Below, in pieces: positions 54,462 to 62,724 of a DNA stretch of 64,000 nucleotides (its first letter is position 1; each line of letters opens with the position of its first letter). Source of the DNA: Ulvibacterium marinum (lineage in GTDB: Bacteria > Bacteroidota > Bacteroidia > Flavobacteriales > Flavobacteriaceae); the NCBI RefSeq assembly GCF_003626755.1, contig NZ_RBCJ01000002.1, forward strand, positions 868,001 to 932,000, in the 5' to 3' direction. The position numbers and the translations under genes were made by a program. A model generated the notes under the pieces. The model was given only the letters and a program-made list of their open reading frames with translations. It did not search any database and was not told the DNA's origin.

Positions 54462-55217
54462 ATGTTTAAATTTGAGACAATTGCTAAAAGAAAAAGAATG
54501 TTATTGAAAAGAACCAACATCGAGGAACGGCTTGGCAAAACCCTAAAAAATGCCACGGATTCCCAAAAAATCTTAGACGAGGTCTTTCGGATACTCGAGA
54601 AGGACCAACAAAGTACGGAGCGGATACAGCTAAGCTTATCCGGTGGTAAATCCAATATTATAAATCATTTCGATTTCGATTTGCTGGATACCCATAAAAT
54701 TTACCACCTAGCGCAAATCAAGCAAATTTGTATCGACTACCGCTTGCGTTTTCTGGACTCAAAGTATTTCAAGGGCGAAATCCCCAATGAAGTGGTTGCC
54801 AAGATCAAAAAATTGGAAAAGGAGCACGGAATTGAAATTAAAGGGTACAAAATCATTGCCCCTTCGAAGCTTTTTAAATTGGCGGACAAGGACGACCCCC
54901 TGCTTTTGGTGCCCATAGGAAACAACTACTTTTACTTGATCCATAAATGGGGAAACGATCTACACCCCTTTAGGAAGTCACTTATGTGGCCATTTAAAAG
55001 TATTTTAAATCTTACCGCCCTTATTTTGGTTGCCAGTTATTTGGTAACCTTCTTGGTTCCCAATGGATTGTTTTCAAAGTCTAGTTCCAGCGCCGAATTT
55101 TGGATTATCTACTTTTTTATGTTCAAATCCATTGCAGCCGTTGTAATTTTTTACGGGTTCGCCTTAGGGAAGAACTTCAATCCGGCGATATGGAACAGTA
55201 AGTATTTTAATGCCTAG
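54462..55217 (+). CDS. Membrane protein of unknown function with soluble N-terminal domain (251 aa)
   Basis: A charged, mixed helical N-terminal domain (about 1-180, including IRFLDSKYFKGEIPNEVV-like strands and KIIAPSKLFKLADKDDPLLL) precedes two C-terminal membrane spans (about 187-208 and 217-238). No known motif recognised. The start is uncertain: ATG 54462 follows AGGA directly, while a TAAATTTG promoter-like box at 54467-54474 lies inside the first codons and would favour ATG 54498. A strong terminator follows. Confidence 0.7.
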   Translation: MFKFETIAKRKRMLLKRTNIEERLGKTLKNATDSQKILDEVFRILEKDQQSTERIQLSLSGGKSNIINHFDFDLLDTHKIYHLAQIKQICIDYRLRFLDSKYFKGEIPNEVVAKIKKLEKEHGIEIKGYKIIAPSKLFKLADKDDPLLLVPIGNNYFYLIHKWGNDLHPFRKSLMWPFKSILNLTALILVASYLVTFLVPNGLFSKSSSSAEFWIIYFFMFKSIAAVVIFYGFALGKNFNPAIWNSKYFNA

Positions 55218-55238
55218 TTTTTGTTGAAAGAAGTACTA

Positions 55239-55264
55239 AAAATGCCCCTATTTAGGGGCATTTT
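55239..55264 (+). terminator. Terminator after the two-span membrane protein gene
   Basis: An 11-bp stem AAAATGCCCCT/AGGGGCATTTT with a 4-nt loop and T-rich sequence (TTTTCTTTT) downstream. On the minus strand it also suits the convergent lipoprotein gene. Confidence 0.9.
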
Positions 55265-55282
55265 CTTTTATATCTTAAGACT

Positions 55283-56428
55283 CTATTCTACGAATATTTG
55301 GATGGGTATTCCGTCCAGGTCTAAATTATCAATAAATTCCGGATTGGGTAAAGGTTTAATCCTTAGAAGGCCGCCTTTACTGTCACCCGAGGATTTCTTA
55401 TACCCAATCAAAATTAACTCATTCTCCTCATCGTAACTTACCATGGAGGTACTTTCTATTTCAAATTCTACATTGCGCTGTGCTTCCGTCAAGAAATTTT
55501 CAAAGGCGTAAAGTACCGCCAGATTTTCATTAAAATCGTAAACTGCCGGAATTAAAGGGTAAATACTATTAGATTCTGATAGCATTTGGTAGTACATTTT
55601 TCCAGTGTTATCAAAATAATCAAAATCGGATTCCGTGAAATTGGGTTCTGTATCCTCCCCATATTGGGTATACTCAAATGACATGGTTGCACTATCCAAT
55701 GTAGTATGCAATTCGTCATAACTTATAATAATATCCTTTTCCGGGGTTTTGAAAATACGGCGAACATCAAAGCCCAAGTCCATTTCATATATTAACAAAT
55801 TGGTACTTGTATCCATGACGGATAGGCTATATTCATCGGTTATCTCCTCATCTAGGGTAAGTATAAACAACCGATTGTTCGCAATAACCATTTGTACCGG
55901 TTTTTTGTCTAGCTCAACATCCATAAATTCGGATTCCTCCGAATTCAAATCCCAGAACCGAACAAAATAAGTCGTCGCTTTGGAAGTGACCTCTAATTGG
56001 TAGGCCACAAAAAAAGTGTCTTCCGAACGAGCAATGGCATTGGCCGTAAGGTTGCAATCCCCCAAGTCCGAGAATACCTCCATTTCCTGTGATAGGTCTT
56101 CTTTGAAATCATAGGCCATAATTCTACCACTACAAGGAGTTTTTTTCTGATATAGGGCCATTAAAACTCCATCCGTATAGGTTAGCTGTGGAAATGTAAT
56201 ATCTGGGAAAGGGCTTTCCGAAGGGTTTAATGTTATCACCTCTGCCCCCGCATTCAATAAAGAACTTGTAAGCATTTCTTCTTTTTGAAGAAGTAGGGTG
56301 TAGTCTGCTTTTGTCTCTGGAGGATTGGGAGAGTTGTCCCCATCCAAAGCTCCTCCGTCTTCTGATTTGCTGCAGCCAAAAACGACCCAGCATGCCAATA
56401 GCACGTAAAAAATCTTGTAGGTCTTCAT
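55283..56428 (-). CDS. Lipoprotein of unknown function, acidic (381 aa)
   Basis: From ATG 56428 (MKTYKIFYVLLACWVVFG then Cys19) it has a clear lipobox, VFGC; the eight codons before it are not needed. After Cys comes SKSEDGGALDGDNS, acidic, similar to signals that send flavobacterial lipoproteins to the cell surface. The body is beta-rich and acidic, with repeated strand-turn units suggesting a beta-propeller (for example SYDEENELILIGYKKSSGDS), but no family is recognised. Followed on the plus side by the bidirectional terminator. Upstream on the same strand is the ABC-F gene, 26 bp away. Confidence 0.75.
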   Translation of the reverse strand: MKTYKIFYVLLACWVVFGCSKSEDGGALDGDNSPNPPETKADYTLLLQKEEMLTSSLLNAGAEVITLNPSESPFPDITFPQLTYTDGVLMALYQKKTPCSGRIMAYDFKEDLSQEMEVFSDLGDCNLTANAIARSEDTFFVAYQLEVTSKATTYFVRFWDLNSEESEFMDVELDKKPVQMVIANNRLFILTLDEEITDEYSLSVMDTSTNLLIYEMDLGFDVRRIFKTPEKDIIISYDELHTTLDSATMSFEYTQYGEDTEPNFTESDFDYFDNTGKMYYQMLSESNSIYPLIPAVYDFNENLAVLYAFENFLTEAQRNVEFEIESTSMVSYDEENELILIGYKKSSGDSKGGLLRIKPLPNPEFIDNLDLDGIPIQIFVE

Positions 56429-56454
56429 GATGTAGGAATTTGGGATGTACAAAA

Positions 56455-58083
56455 CTAGACCGGAACCGCGTACATCTTTTCTCGCTGCTCCCGTATGGTC
56501 TTGTCCGACATATATTCATCAAACGTCAAATATCTGTCAATGTTGCCTTTAGGGGTCAATTCTATAACCCTATTGGCCACTGTTTGGGCAAATTCATGGT
56601 CATGGGTAGTAAAAATTACCGTTCCCTTAAAATTTTTGAGAGAATTATTGAACGTGGTAATACTTTCCAAGTCCAAATGATTGGTGGGTTCGTCCAAAAG
56701 TAGAACGTTGGCCCGGAGCATCATCATCCTACTGAGCATACACCTTACTTTTTCGCCTCCGGACAGCACCGTGCATTTCTTTAGGGCCTCTTCCCCACCG
56801 AATAACATTTTTCCTAAAAATCCGCGGATATACACTTCTTCCCGCTCCTCTTCGGTCTTGGCCCATTGCCGTAACCAATCTACTAAATTGATGTCTTCTT
56901 GGAAGTATTCCGAATTATCCGCCGGCAGATAGGATTGTGTAGTAGTAATACCCCATTGATATGTGCCATTTTGGGCCTTTCTCTTCCCGTTCAGGATTTC
57001 GTAAAACGCAGTGGTAGCCCTGGAGTCCTTTGAAATCAGTGCCACTTTATCTTGTTTGTCCAAGTTGATATTAACTTTCTCAAAAAGTATTTCGCCATCC
57101 TCCGAAGAGGCCTCCAAATCGTTAATATTCACTATCTGGTCACCCGCCTCACGTTCCCTTTCAAAAATAATGGCGGGGTACCTTCTACTAGAGGGTTTTA
57201 TATCTTCTACCTTAAGCTTTGAAAGCATTTTTTTTCGGGAAGTAGCCTGCTTGCTCTTGGCTACATTGGCACTAAACCGCGCAATGAACTCCTGTAGCTC
57301 CTTGGCCTTTTCCTCCGCTTTTTTATTTTGTTGCGCTCGTTGGCGAGCGGCCAATTGACTACTTTCATACCAAAAGGTGTAATTCCCGGAATACAAGTTT
57401 ATTTTGCCAAAATCTATATCTGCAATATGGGTACAAACCGCATCCAAAAAATGACGGTCATGGGATACCACGATGACCGTATTTTCGTAATCCGCCAAAA
57501 AGTTTTCCAGCCATTGTATGGTATCGTAGTCCAAATCATTGGTAGGTTCGTCCATAATCAATACATCGGGACTACCAAAGAGGGCCTGCGCCAAAAGGAC
57601 GCGCACCTTTAATTTAGAATCCATTTCGGCCATTGTGGTGTAATGCAATTCTTCGGAGATTCCCAGATTGGACAACAAGGCGGCCGCATCGCTATCGGCG
57701 TTCCATCCGTTCATTTCTTCAAATTGAACCTGTAGTTCCCCTATTTTATCCGCATTTTCATCCGTATAGTTGGCGTATAGGGCATCTATTTCCTGTTTTA
57801 TGGCAAAAAGGGGCTTATTGCCCATAACTACAGCTTCCAAAACGGTAAACTCATCATAGGCGTTATGGTCCTGCTCCAAAATGGACATACGCTTGCCAGG
57901 TTCCAATTGTACATGTCCGGATGTGGGCTCGCTTTGATTTGAGAGTATTCTAAGAAATGTGGATTTCCCTGCCCCATTGGCCCCAATGATCCCATAACAG
58001 TTTCCCTGTGTAAAGGCCACATTCACCTCATCGAACAATACTCTTTTTCCAAACTGCACCGATAAATTTGATACGGATAACAT
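56455..58083 (-). CDS. ABC-F family protein, YbiT-like, with a degenerate second Walker A (542 aa)
   Basis: NBD1 is complete: GANGAGKS near 34-41, an LSKL-like signature replaced by MAEMDSKLKVRVLLAQALF near 157, and VLIMDEPTNDLD near 178-189. The linker (about 240-300) is Lys/Arg/Gln-rich. NBD2 keeps its signature LSGGEKVR and LLLDEPTNHLD, but where a GxxGxGKT Walker A is expected (about 345-355) it has ALISKDSRATTAFYEIL, so that site probably cannot bind the phosphates normally. ABC-F proteins act on ribosomes; this one is a different subfamily from ettA at 11720. No membrane spans. Confidence 0.9.
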   Translation of the reverse strand: MLSVSNLSVQFGKRVLFDEVNVAFTQGNCYGIIGANGAGKSTFLRILSNQSEPTSGHVQLEPGKRMSILEQDHNAYDEFTVLEAVVMGNKPLFAIKQEIDALYANYTDENADKIGELQVQFEEMNGWNADSDAAALLSNLGISEELHYTTMAEMDSKLKVRVLLAQALFGSPDVLIMDEPTNDLDYDTIQWLENFLADYENTVIVVSHDRHFLDAVCTHIADIDFGKINLYSGNYTFWYESSQLAARQRAQQNKKAEEKAKELQEFIARFSANVAKSKQATSRKKMLSKLKVEDIKPSSRRYPAIIFEREREAGDQIVNINDLEASSEDGEILFEKVNINLDKQDKVALISKDSRATTAFYEILNGKRKAQNGTYQWGITTTQSYLPADNSEYFQEDINLVDWLRQWAKTEEEREEVYIRGFLGKMLFGGEEALKKCTVLSGGEKVRCMLSRMMMLRANVLLLDEPTNHLDLESITTFNNSLKNFKGTVIFTTHDHEFAQTVANRVIELTPKGNIDRYLTFDEYMSDKTIREQREKMYAVPV

Positions 58084-58264
58084 AAGTTGCTTTTAAAAAA
58101 TTTTGTGCAAAAATAAAGAAATTAATGGGTCTGGGGCCAATCATCTTTTTAAACCTGTCGTTTATTGATGACCTTAACGCAACTGTCTAATTTTTAACTC
58201 GCTATTAACAGCCTTGCGCATACCGGTTTATTAATTTTGTTCGTTGCACAATAGATACTTTTAT

Positions 58265-59650
58265 ATGCATAAACATTTACTTTATCTATTTCTTTTCTTA
58301 TTGGTGGGTTGCAGTGTGACCGAAAAAAAATCGGACAACGTCTTTTTTGCCGGAGAAGTTGTAAACCCTACAAGCAAATACATTATTCTCTACAAGGGCG
58401 AAAATCTTATCGATTCAGCTCAATTGGATGCAAATAATAGATTTTCCCTTCAACTGGACTCCCCTGAGAACGGTCTATATCATTTTAAACATAGTCCTGA
58501 ATTTCAATATGTTTATTTGGAGAGGGGAGATAGTCTATTGATACGACTCAACACCATGGATTTTGATGAGTCCTTAGTATTTTCAGGTTCCGGTAGCGAA
58601 ATCAACAACTTCCTTCTGGAGCTTTTTTTAGCCCGTGAGGCCGAGGAGTCCATGATTTATGCAATGTATAGATTGGCCCCCAAGGATTTCAATAAAAGAA
58701 TCGACTCCTTAAAACAGTCAAAACTGGACGAATTGGAAATTTTGGTAGAGGAATCGGAATTATCCAAAAAGGAAAGAGAGATTGCAGAGGCCAGCATTGT
58801 TTATAACTATTATACCTACAAGGAGAAGTATCCTTTTAAGCATAAATCATATACAGGCAACAAAGTTGTTGACGAACTTCCTTCCAATTTCTATGATTAT
58901 AGGAAAACTGTCACTTATCAAAACAAGGATTTTACATATTTAAGGCCTTACTACAACTTTATGATCAACCATTTTGGGAATCGCTCCTATATGAGCTGCT
59001 CCAAAAAATGTGGCATAAAAAACGATGTGGTCAAAAATCATTTGCATTTTAATATGCACAAACTTAACCTCATTGATAGCCTGGTAAAGGAGAAAGATCT
59101 AAAGGATAATTTATTTCGAAACGTGGCTTTTGACTACCTTTTACAAATACATGATACTGAAGAAAATAATGAAATTTTCATCAAGGAATTTCATAAACTT
59201 TCTGGGAATAACAAACATATTTCGGAAATCGACGAACTGTATAAAGGCATACTCAACATACAGCCGGATAAGGAGATTCCTAATATTAATGTTTTAAATG
59301 GTGAGGGAGAAAGGATTTCCCTGAAGGAAATTGCCAAAGATACCAAGACCGTCTTCTATTTTTGGTCCGGAACCGATAAAAGACATTTCGACAATATTAC
59401 GCGCAGGGCGGACTACTTGTCCTCAAAAATGCCCGAGTATAGGTTTGTAGGTATAAATCTAAAAACAGATGATCTCAAGTGGAAGATCATGATAGAAACC
59501 AAAGATTTGGATAAGGAGAACCAATATAGGGCCGAGAATTTTGAGGAAGCCACAAAAGCCCTGGTCATCTATCCAATGAACAAGTGTATTATAACGGAAG
59601 ATGCCAAAATTGTAGACGCCTTTTCCAACATGTATGCCTCCTCCTTCTAA
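58265..59650 (+). CDS. Thioredoxin-fold (TlpA-like) lipoprotein lacking the CXXC motif (461 aa)
   Basis: ATG 58265 gives MHKHLLYLFLFLLVGC; lipobox LVGC, Cys16. Residues about 25-115 form a beta-rich DUF4369-like domain, about 120-340 are helical, and about 345-460 look like a TlpA/thioredoxin domain: TKTVFYFWSGTDKRHFDNIT near 367, followed by strands YRFVGINLKTDD and a late ALVIYPMNKCII. Where TlpA proteins have W-C-x-x-C this has WSGTDK, so it cannot do thiol redox chemistry. Probably a periplasmic or outer-membrane binding protein. A -7-like TAATTTTG precedes the start; a bidirectional terminator follows. Confidence 0.78.
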   Translation: MHKHLLYLFLFLLVGCSVTEKKSDNVFFAGEVVNPTSKYIILYKGENLIDSAQLDANNRFSLQLDSPENGLYHFKHSPEFQYVYLERGDSLLIRLNTMDFDESLVFSGSGSEINNFLLELFLAREAEESMIYAMYRLAPKDFNKRIDSLKQSKLDELEILVEESELSKKEREIAEASIVYNYYTYKEKYPFKHKSYTGNKVVDELPSNFYDYRKTVTYQNKDFTYLRPYYNFMINHFGNRSYMSCSKKCGIKNDVVKNHLHFNMHKLNLIDSLVKEKDLKDNLFRNVAFDYLLQIHDTEENNEIFIKEFHKLSGNNKHISEIDELYKGILNIQPDKEIPNINVLNGEGERISLKEIAKDTKTVFYFWSGTDKRHFDNITRRADYLSSKMPEYRFVGINLKTDDLKWKIMIETKDLDKENQYRAENFEEATKALVIYPMNKCIITEDAKIVDAFSNMYASSF

Positions 59651-59656
59651 AAATAA

Positions 59657-59690
59657 AAAACCTTTGGAAACCAAAATTCCCAAAGGTTTT
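59657..59690. terminator. Bidirectional terminator between the TlpA-like lipoprotein gene and the aldolase gene
   Basis: An 11-bp stem AAAACCTTTGG/CCAAAGGTTTT with a 12-nt loop, T tract downstream on plus and A tract upstream. Confidence 0.85.
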
Positions 59691-59714
59691 ATCAGATTTC
59701 CTTTTTGACCTATC

Positions 59715-60368
59715 TCAATTTCCTTTTTTGTAATCAGCTAGAAATTTTTCCAGACCACTATCGGTTAACGGATGCTTTAAAAGCCCTTCTATGGAGGATA
59801 AAGGTCCGGTCATAACATCCGCCCCAAGTTTGGCACAATCTATAACATGCATCGTATGCCGTACGGAGGCCGCTAAGATTTGTGTCTCAAAGCCATAATT
59901 GTCATAGATGTGACGGATTTCAGCAATCAAGTTGAGCCCATCCGTAGAAATATCATCCAATCTACCTATAAAAGGGGAAACATAGGTGGCTCCGGCCTTT
60001 GCGGCCAAGAGAGCTTGCCCCGGGGAGAAAACCAAAGTACAATTGGTACGTATGCCCTTATCCGAAAAATATTTCAATGCCTTTACGCCATCTCGTATCA
60101 TCGGGACTTTTACAACAATCTGCTCATGTAGTTCGGCAAGCTCCTCGCCTTCCTTTATAATACTGTCAAAATCCGTAGAAATAACTTCAGCGGAAACATC
60201 GCCATCTACTATGGTACAAATGTCCACATAGTGCTTCAAGATATTGTTGCGTCCGGTTATGCCCTCCTTTGCCATCAGGGACGGATTTGTGGTTACACCA
60301 TCCAAAACCCCTAATTCCTGGGCTTCCCGTATTTGGTCCAAGTTGGCCGTGTCTATAAAAAATTTCAT
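59715..60368 (-). CDS. Transaldolase / fructose-6-phosphate aldolase family protein (217 aa)
   Basis: Short transaldolase-fold enzyme (TalC/MipB group) with the N-terminal strand [20 protein letters not shown], the [11 protein letters not shown] motif near 27, Schiff-base Lys in [10 protein letters not shown] near 84-93, [14 protein letters not shown] near 131-144 and SVRHTMHV near 168. It would exchange dihydroxyacetone or aldehyde units in sugar-phosphate metabolism (transaldolase of the pentose phosphate pathway, or F6P aldolase). Sequence alone does not decide between the two. ATG 60368; the SDR gene lies 64 bp upstream on the same strand. Confidence 0.92.
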   Translation of the reverse strand: MKFFIDTANLDQIREAQELGVLDGVTTNPSLMAKEGITGRNNILKHYVDICTIVDGDVSAEVISTDFDSIIKEGEELAELHEQIVVKVPMIRDGVKALKYFSDKGIRTNCTLVFSPGQALLAAKAGATYVSPFIGRLDDISTDGLNLIAEIRHIYDNYGFETQILAASVRHTMHVIDCAKLGADVMTGPLSSIEGLLKHPLTDSGLEKFLADYKKGN

Positions 60369-60432
60369 TTGCGTCCTCGTTTTAGGGTTATAAAAATACC
60401 TTTTGAAATATTAAAATTATCAGAGGTTAAAA

Positions 60433-61242
60433 TTACAACTTATAATGGTTAAGTAGCAACTTCTCGTATACTTTATCCGGTAATAATTTCTTCAGTATCA
60501 GGGAAAATTTTTGCATAAAAGAACCCACCTTATAATGCACTTTTGGCTTCTCTTTTTTAATAATTTCCCACACTTTTTGTGCAACTTCCATCGGGTTGCC
60601 TCCCTGCTCCACTCCTTCGTTCATCAACGTAAGGGTACGACTATAGGCCTCCTCGTAAGGTGAATTCTCCAATACAGGTGCATGATAACGGCCCGAAGCA
60701 ATGTTCGTGGCATAGTCCCCAGGGGCCAAACTGGTGATTTTCACGCCAAAACCCCTCGTTTCCATACGCATCGCCTCCATTACAAGTTCCAGGGCTCCTT
60801 TTGTGGCTGAATAGACTCCTCTATAAGGAAGTCCCATGTAACCAGCTATAGAAGTAATATTTAGGATTAGTCCCGATTTCTGTCTCCGCATTTGGGGCAA
60901 TACCGCCTTGGCCATATGTAAAGGACCGTTAAAATTGGTGTCAAATGCCTTTAGAATCTCTTCATGCGGTGTCTCCTCAACTGATCCGGTAATGCCTATC
61001 CCGGCATTATTCACCAAAATATCCAAACGTCCTTCCTTTTCAATAAGTGCTTTGAGGGCAACTTCAATGCTTTTTGGATCACGGACATCCAACTCCAGTA
61101 AATTAAAAGCCTTAAAATCCGGATACTTTTCCAAATTTCTTGTAGTACCATATACCTTTAATCCCTTTGATACCAAGTACGACCCTATTGATTTTCCGAT
61201 ACCAGATGAGCCCCCTGTTATAAGGACAATTTTTTGCTCCAT
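60433..61242 (-). CDS. SDR-family oxidoreductase (269 aa)
   Basis: Classical short-chain dehydrogenase: cofactor motif TGGSSGIGKSIG near 8-19, NNAGIGITG near 87, the catalytic Ser in ILNITSIAGY near 137 and YSATKGALE (Tyr-x-x-x-Lys) near 153. An Asn/Arg-containing second strand (YGTTRNLEKY) suggests NADP(H). The C-terminal part (about 225-269, KVHYKVGSFMQKFSLILKKL) is a hydrophobic extension that could lie on the membrane. Substrate unknown. ATG 61242. Confidence 0.9.
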   Translation of the reverse strand: MEQKIVLITGGSSGIGKSIGSYLVSKGLKVYGTTRNLEKYPDFKAFNLLELDVRDPKSIEVALKALIEKEGRLDILVNNAGIGITGSVEETPHEEILKAFDTNFNGPLHMAKAVLPQMRRQKSGLILNITSIAGYMGLPYRGVYSATKGALELVMEAMRMETRGFGVKITSLAPGDYATNIASGRYHAPVLENSPYEEAYSRTLTLMNEGVEQGGNPMEVAQKVWEIIKKEKPKVHYKVGSFMQKFSLILKKLLPDKVYEKLLLNHYKL

Positions 61243-61380
61243 AATAGTTGCAAATTAACAAATAAATATAGGGACCATGCAAGGAACTCAGGTTCGGTTA
61301 TTGAAGCCAATCCTAAAATGAGTATCATGCTCGAAAAATCAAATGGGAAGCTAGCGACCTAAATTCAGCGCATAAAAAAA

Positions 61381-61476
61381 GGCAAGCTACCTACATCGCA
61401 CCGCTACGACCGTATACCCTTGCTGCGTTCCCACCCTGGGGGATTCTACAGGAGCTGGTCGTGTAGGACTTGCCTA
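61381..61476 (-). ncRNA. ffs: Signal recognition particle RNA, small bacterial (4.5S) type
   Basis: Read on the minus strand the transcript begins near AGGCAAGTCC and ends GTAGCTTGCC then a run of T. Its apical part carries the SRP-RNA signature around CCAGGGTGGGAACGCAGCAA (minus strand; positions about 61440-61421), the asymmetric-loop and tetraloop region that binds Ffh and FtsY. The outer ends GGCAAG and CTTGCC pair to close the long hairpin, and the T run after it acts as terminator. About 96 nt, the size of the 4.5S-like RNA without an Alu domain. A complete promoter precedes it (61481-61510). It lies between the SDR and glutaminyl cyclotransferase genes, divergent from the latter. Confidence 0.93.
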
Positions 61477-61480
61477 GCTG

Positions 61481-61510
61481 CAAATATACAACCTTTTAAA
61501 CCTTTGCCAA
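61481..61510 (-). promoter_or_regulatory. Promoter of the SRP RNA gene
   Basis: Minus strand: TTG at 61510-61508, 19 bp, TATATTTG at 61488-61481, a perfect match to the Bacteroidota -33/-7 consensus, ending about five bases before the predicted RNA start near 61476. Confidence 0.8.
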
Positions 61511-61531
61511 TTGTTTTATGCTCTTAAATTA

Positions 61532-61562
61532 TTGGCCTAAATTGACCGGAATTCTAGGTTTG
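61532..61562 (+). promoter_or_regulatory. Promoter of the glutaminyl cyclotransferase gene
   Basis: TTG at 61532-61534, 20 bp, TAGGTTTG at 61555-61562, giving a leader of about 110 nt before the ATG at 61678. A second possible -7 box, TATTTTTG, follows at 61567-61574. The promoter is back to back with that of the SRP RNA. Confidence 0.6.
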
Positions 61563-61677
61563 CTATTATTTTTGTCTAAATAAATCGAATATAAACAATG
61601 GGGTAACGGACATGAAACAATACATCGCTTTAATGTGATTACTGTTCCCCAAACTGAAATACAAGAAACATAACAGA

Positions 61678-62724
61678 ATGAATATTCTCAAGTTTATAAC
61701 AATTAATAGTTTTTGGCTGCTTTTCCTTGCCTGTGGAAGTGGCAACACCAAGCCTTCATCATTATTCGCCATTGAATTGGAGGGAAACAAAAACAAGTTC
61801 AAAAAAAATGAAACGATAACGGTAGGCCTAAAGAACAAAAAGGAAAAAACAATCCATAAAGTCACCTACTCCGTAGATGGGAAGGAAATGCCGATATCGG
61901 ACAATGCCATCACCTTGGATATTCCCACTCTGGGCAATAAGTTGCTAAAGGCAACTGTAGACTATGACGAAAGTTCCGTAGAAATTACCAAAAAGATAAA
62001 AGTGCTGGCTTCCAAGGCTCCTGAAATTTACACCTATGACATTATAAACGAATATCCCCATGATATCAATGCCTATACGCAAGGTTTGGAATTCCATAAC
62101 GATACACTCTATGAGAGTACCGGCCAACCGGGAACATCCTGGCTACGAAAGCTGGATTTTGAAACGGGGGAAATCCTACATCAAATAGATTTGGATGACA
62201 CCTATTTTGGAGAAGGTATCACCATTTTAAACGGTAAGATCTATCAACTTACCTGGCGGGGTAGAATAGGCTTTGTCTATGACCTAAAGAGCCTAAAAAA
62301 GTTGGATAATTTTCAATACGGCAAAAGTAAGGAAGGCTGGGGGCTAACAAATGACGGTGAAAAAATATTCAAGAGCGATGGAACGGAAAAAATCTGGTTT
62401 CTAGATCCAGAAACCCTTACCGAAATCGGTAACATAGAAACGGTAACCGATAAATCAATCTTTAACATGGCCAACGAACTGGAATATGTTGATGGCAAGA
62501 TTTACGCCAACGTATATCAAAAGGAGAGCATGATGATCATCGATGCCAGCAGCGGTGCCATTGAAGGCGTGGTCAATTTTGGTGGATTAAAGAAAAAGGT
62601 TACCCAGCATGAGAAGTTAAATGTGCTCAATGGGGTTGCCTATCATCCAAAAAGAAAAACTTTCTTTGTGACCGGGAAAAATTGGGATAAACTTTTTGAA
62701 GTCCAAATTGTAAAAAAACAATGA
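61678..62724 (+). CDS. Glutaminyl-peptide cyclotransferase lipoprotein (348 aa)
   Basis: Forms pyroglutamate from N-terminal Gln of exported proteins. After a lipoprotein signal peptide (MNILKFITINSFWLLFLAC; lipobox LAC) and a beta-domain (about 25-115), the five-bladed beta-propeller of plant/bacterial QC follows: INAYTQGLEFHNDTLYESTG near 127-146, DDTYFGEGITILNGKIYQLT near 166, GKSKEGWGLTNDGEKIFKSD near 210 and ANELEYVDGKIYANVY near 262. All are diagnostic of the family. It overlaps the next gene by four bases (ATGA). Predicted periplasmic or outer-membrane facing, where cleaved signal-peptidase substrates expose Gln. Confidence 0.92.
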   Translation: MNILKFITINSFWLLFLACGSGNTKPSSLFAIELEGNKNKFKKNETITVGLKNKKEKTIHKVTYSVDGKEMPISDNAITLDIPTLGNKLLKATVDYDESSVEITKKIKVLASKAPEIYTYDIINEYPHDINAYTQGLEFHNDTLYESTGQPGTSWLRKLDFETGEILHQIDLDDTYFGEGITILNGKIYQLTWRGRIGFVYDLKSLKKLDNFQYGKSKEGWGLTNDGEKIFKSDGTEKIWFLDPETLTEIGNIETVTDKSIFNMANELEYVDGKIYANVYQKESMMIIDASSGAIEGVVNFGGLKKKVTQHEKLNVLNGVAYHPKRKTFFVTGKNWDKLFEVQIVKKQ

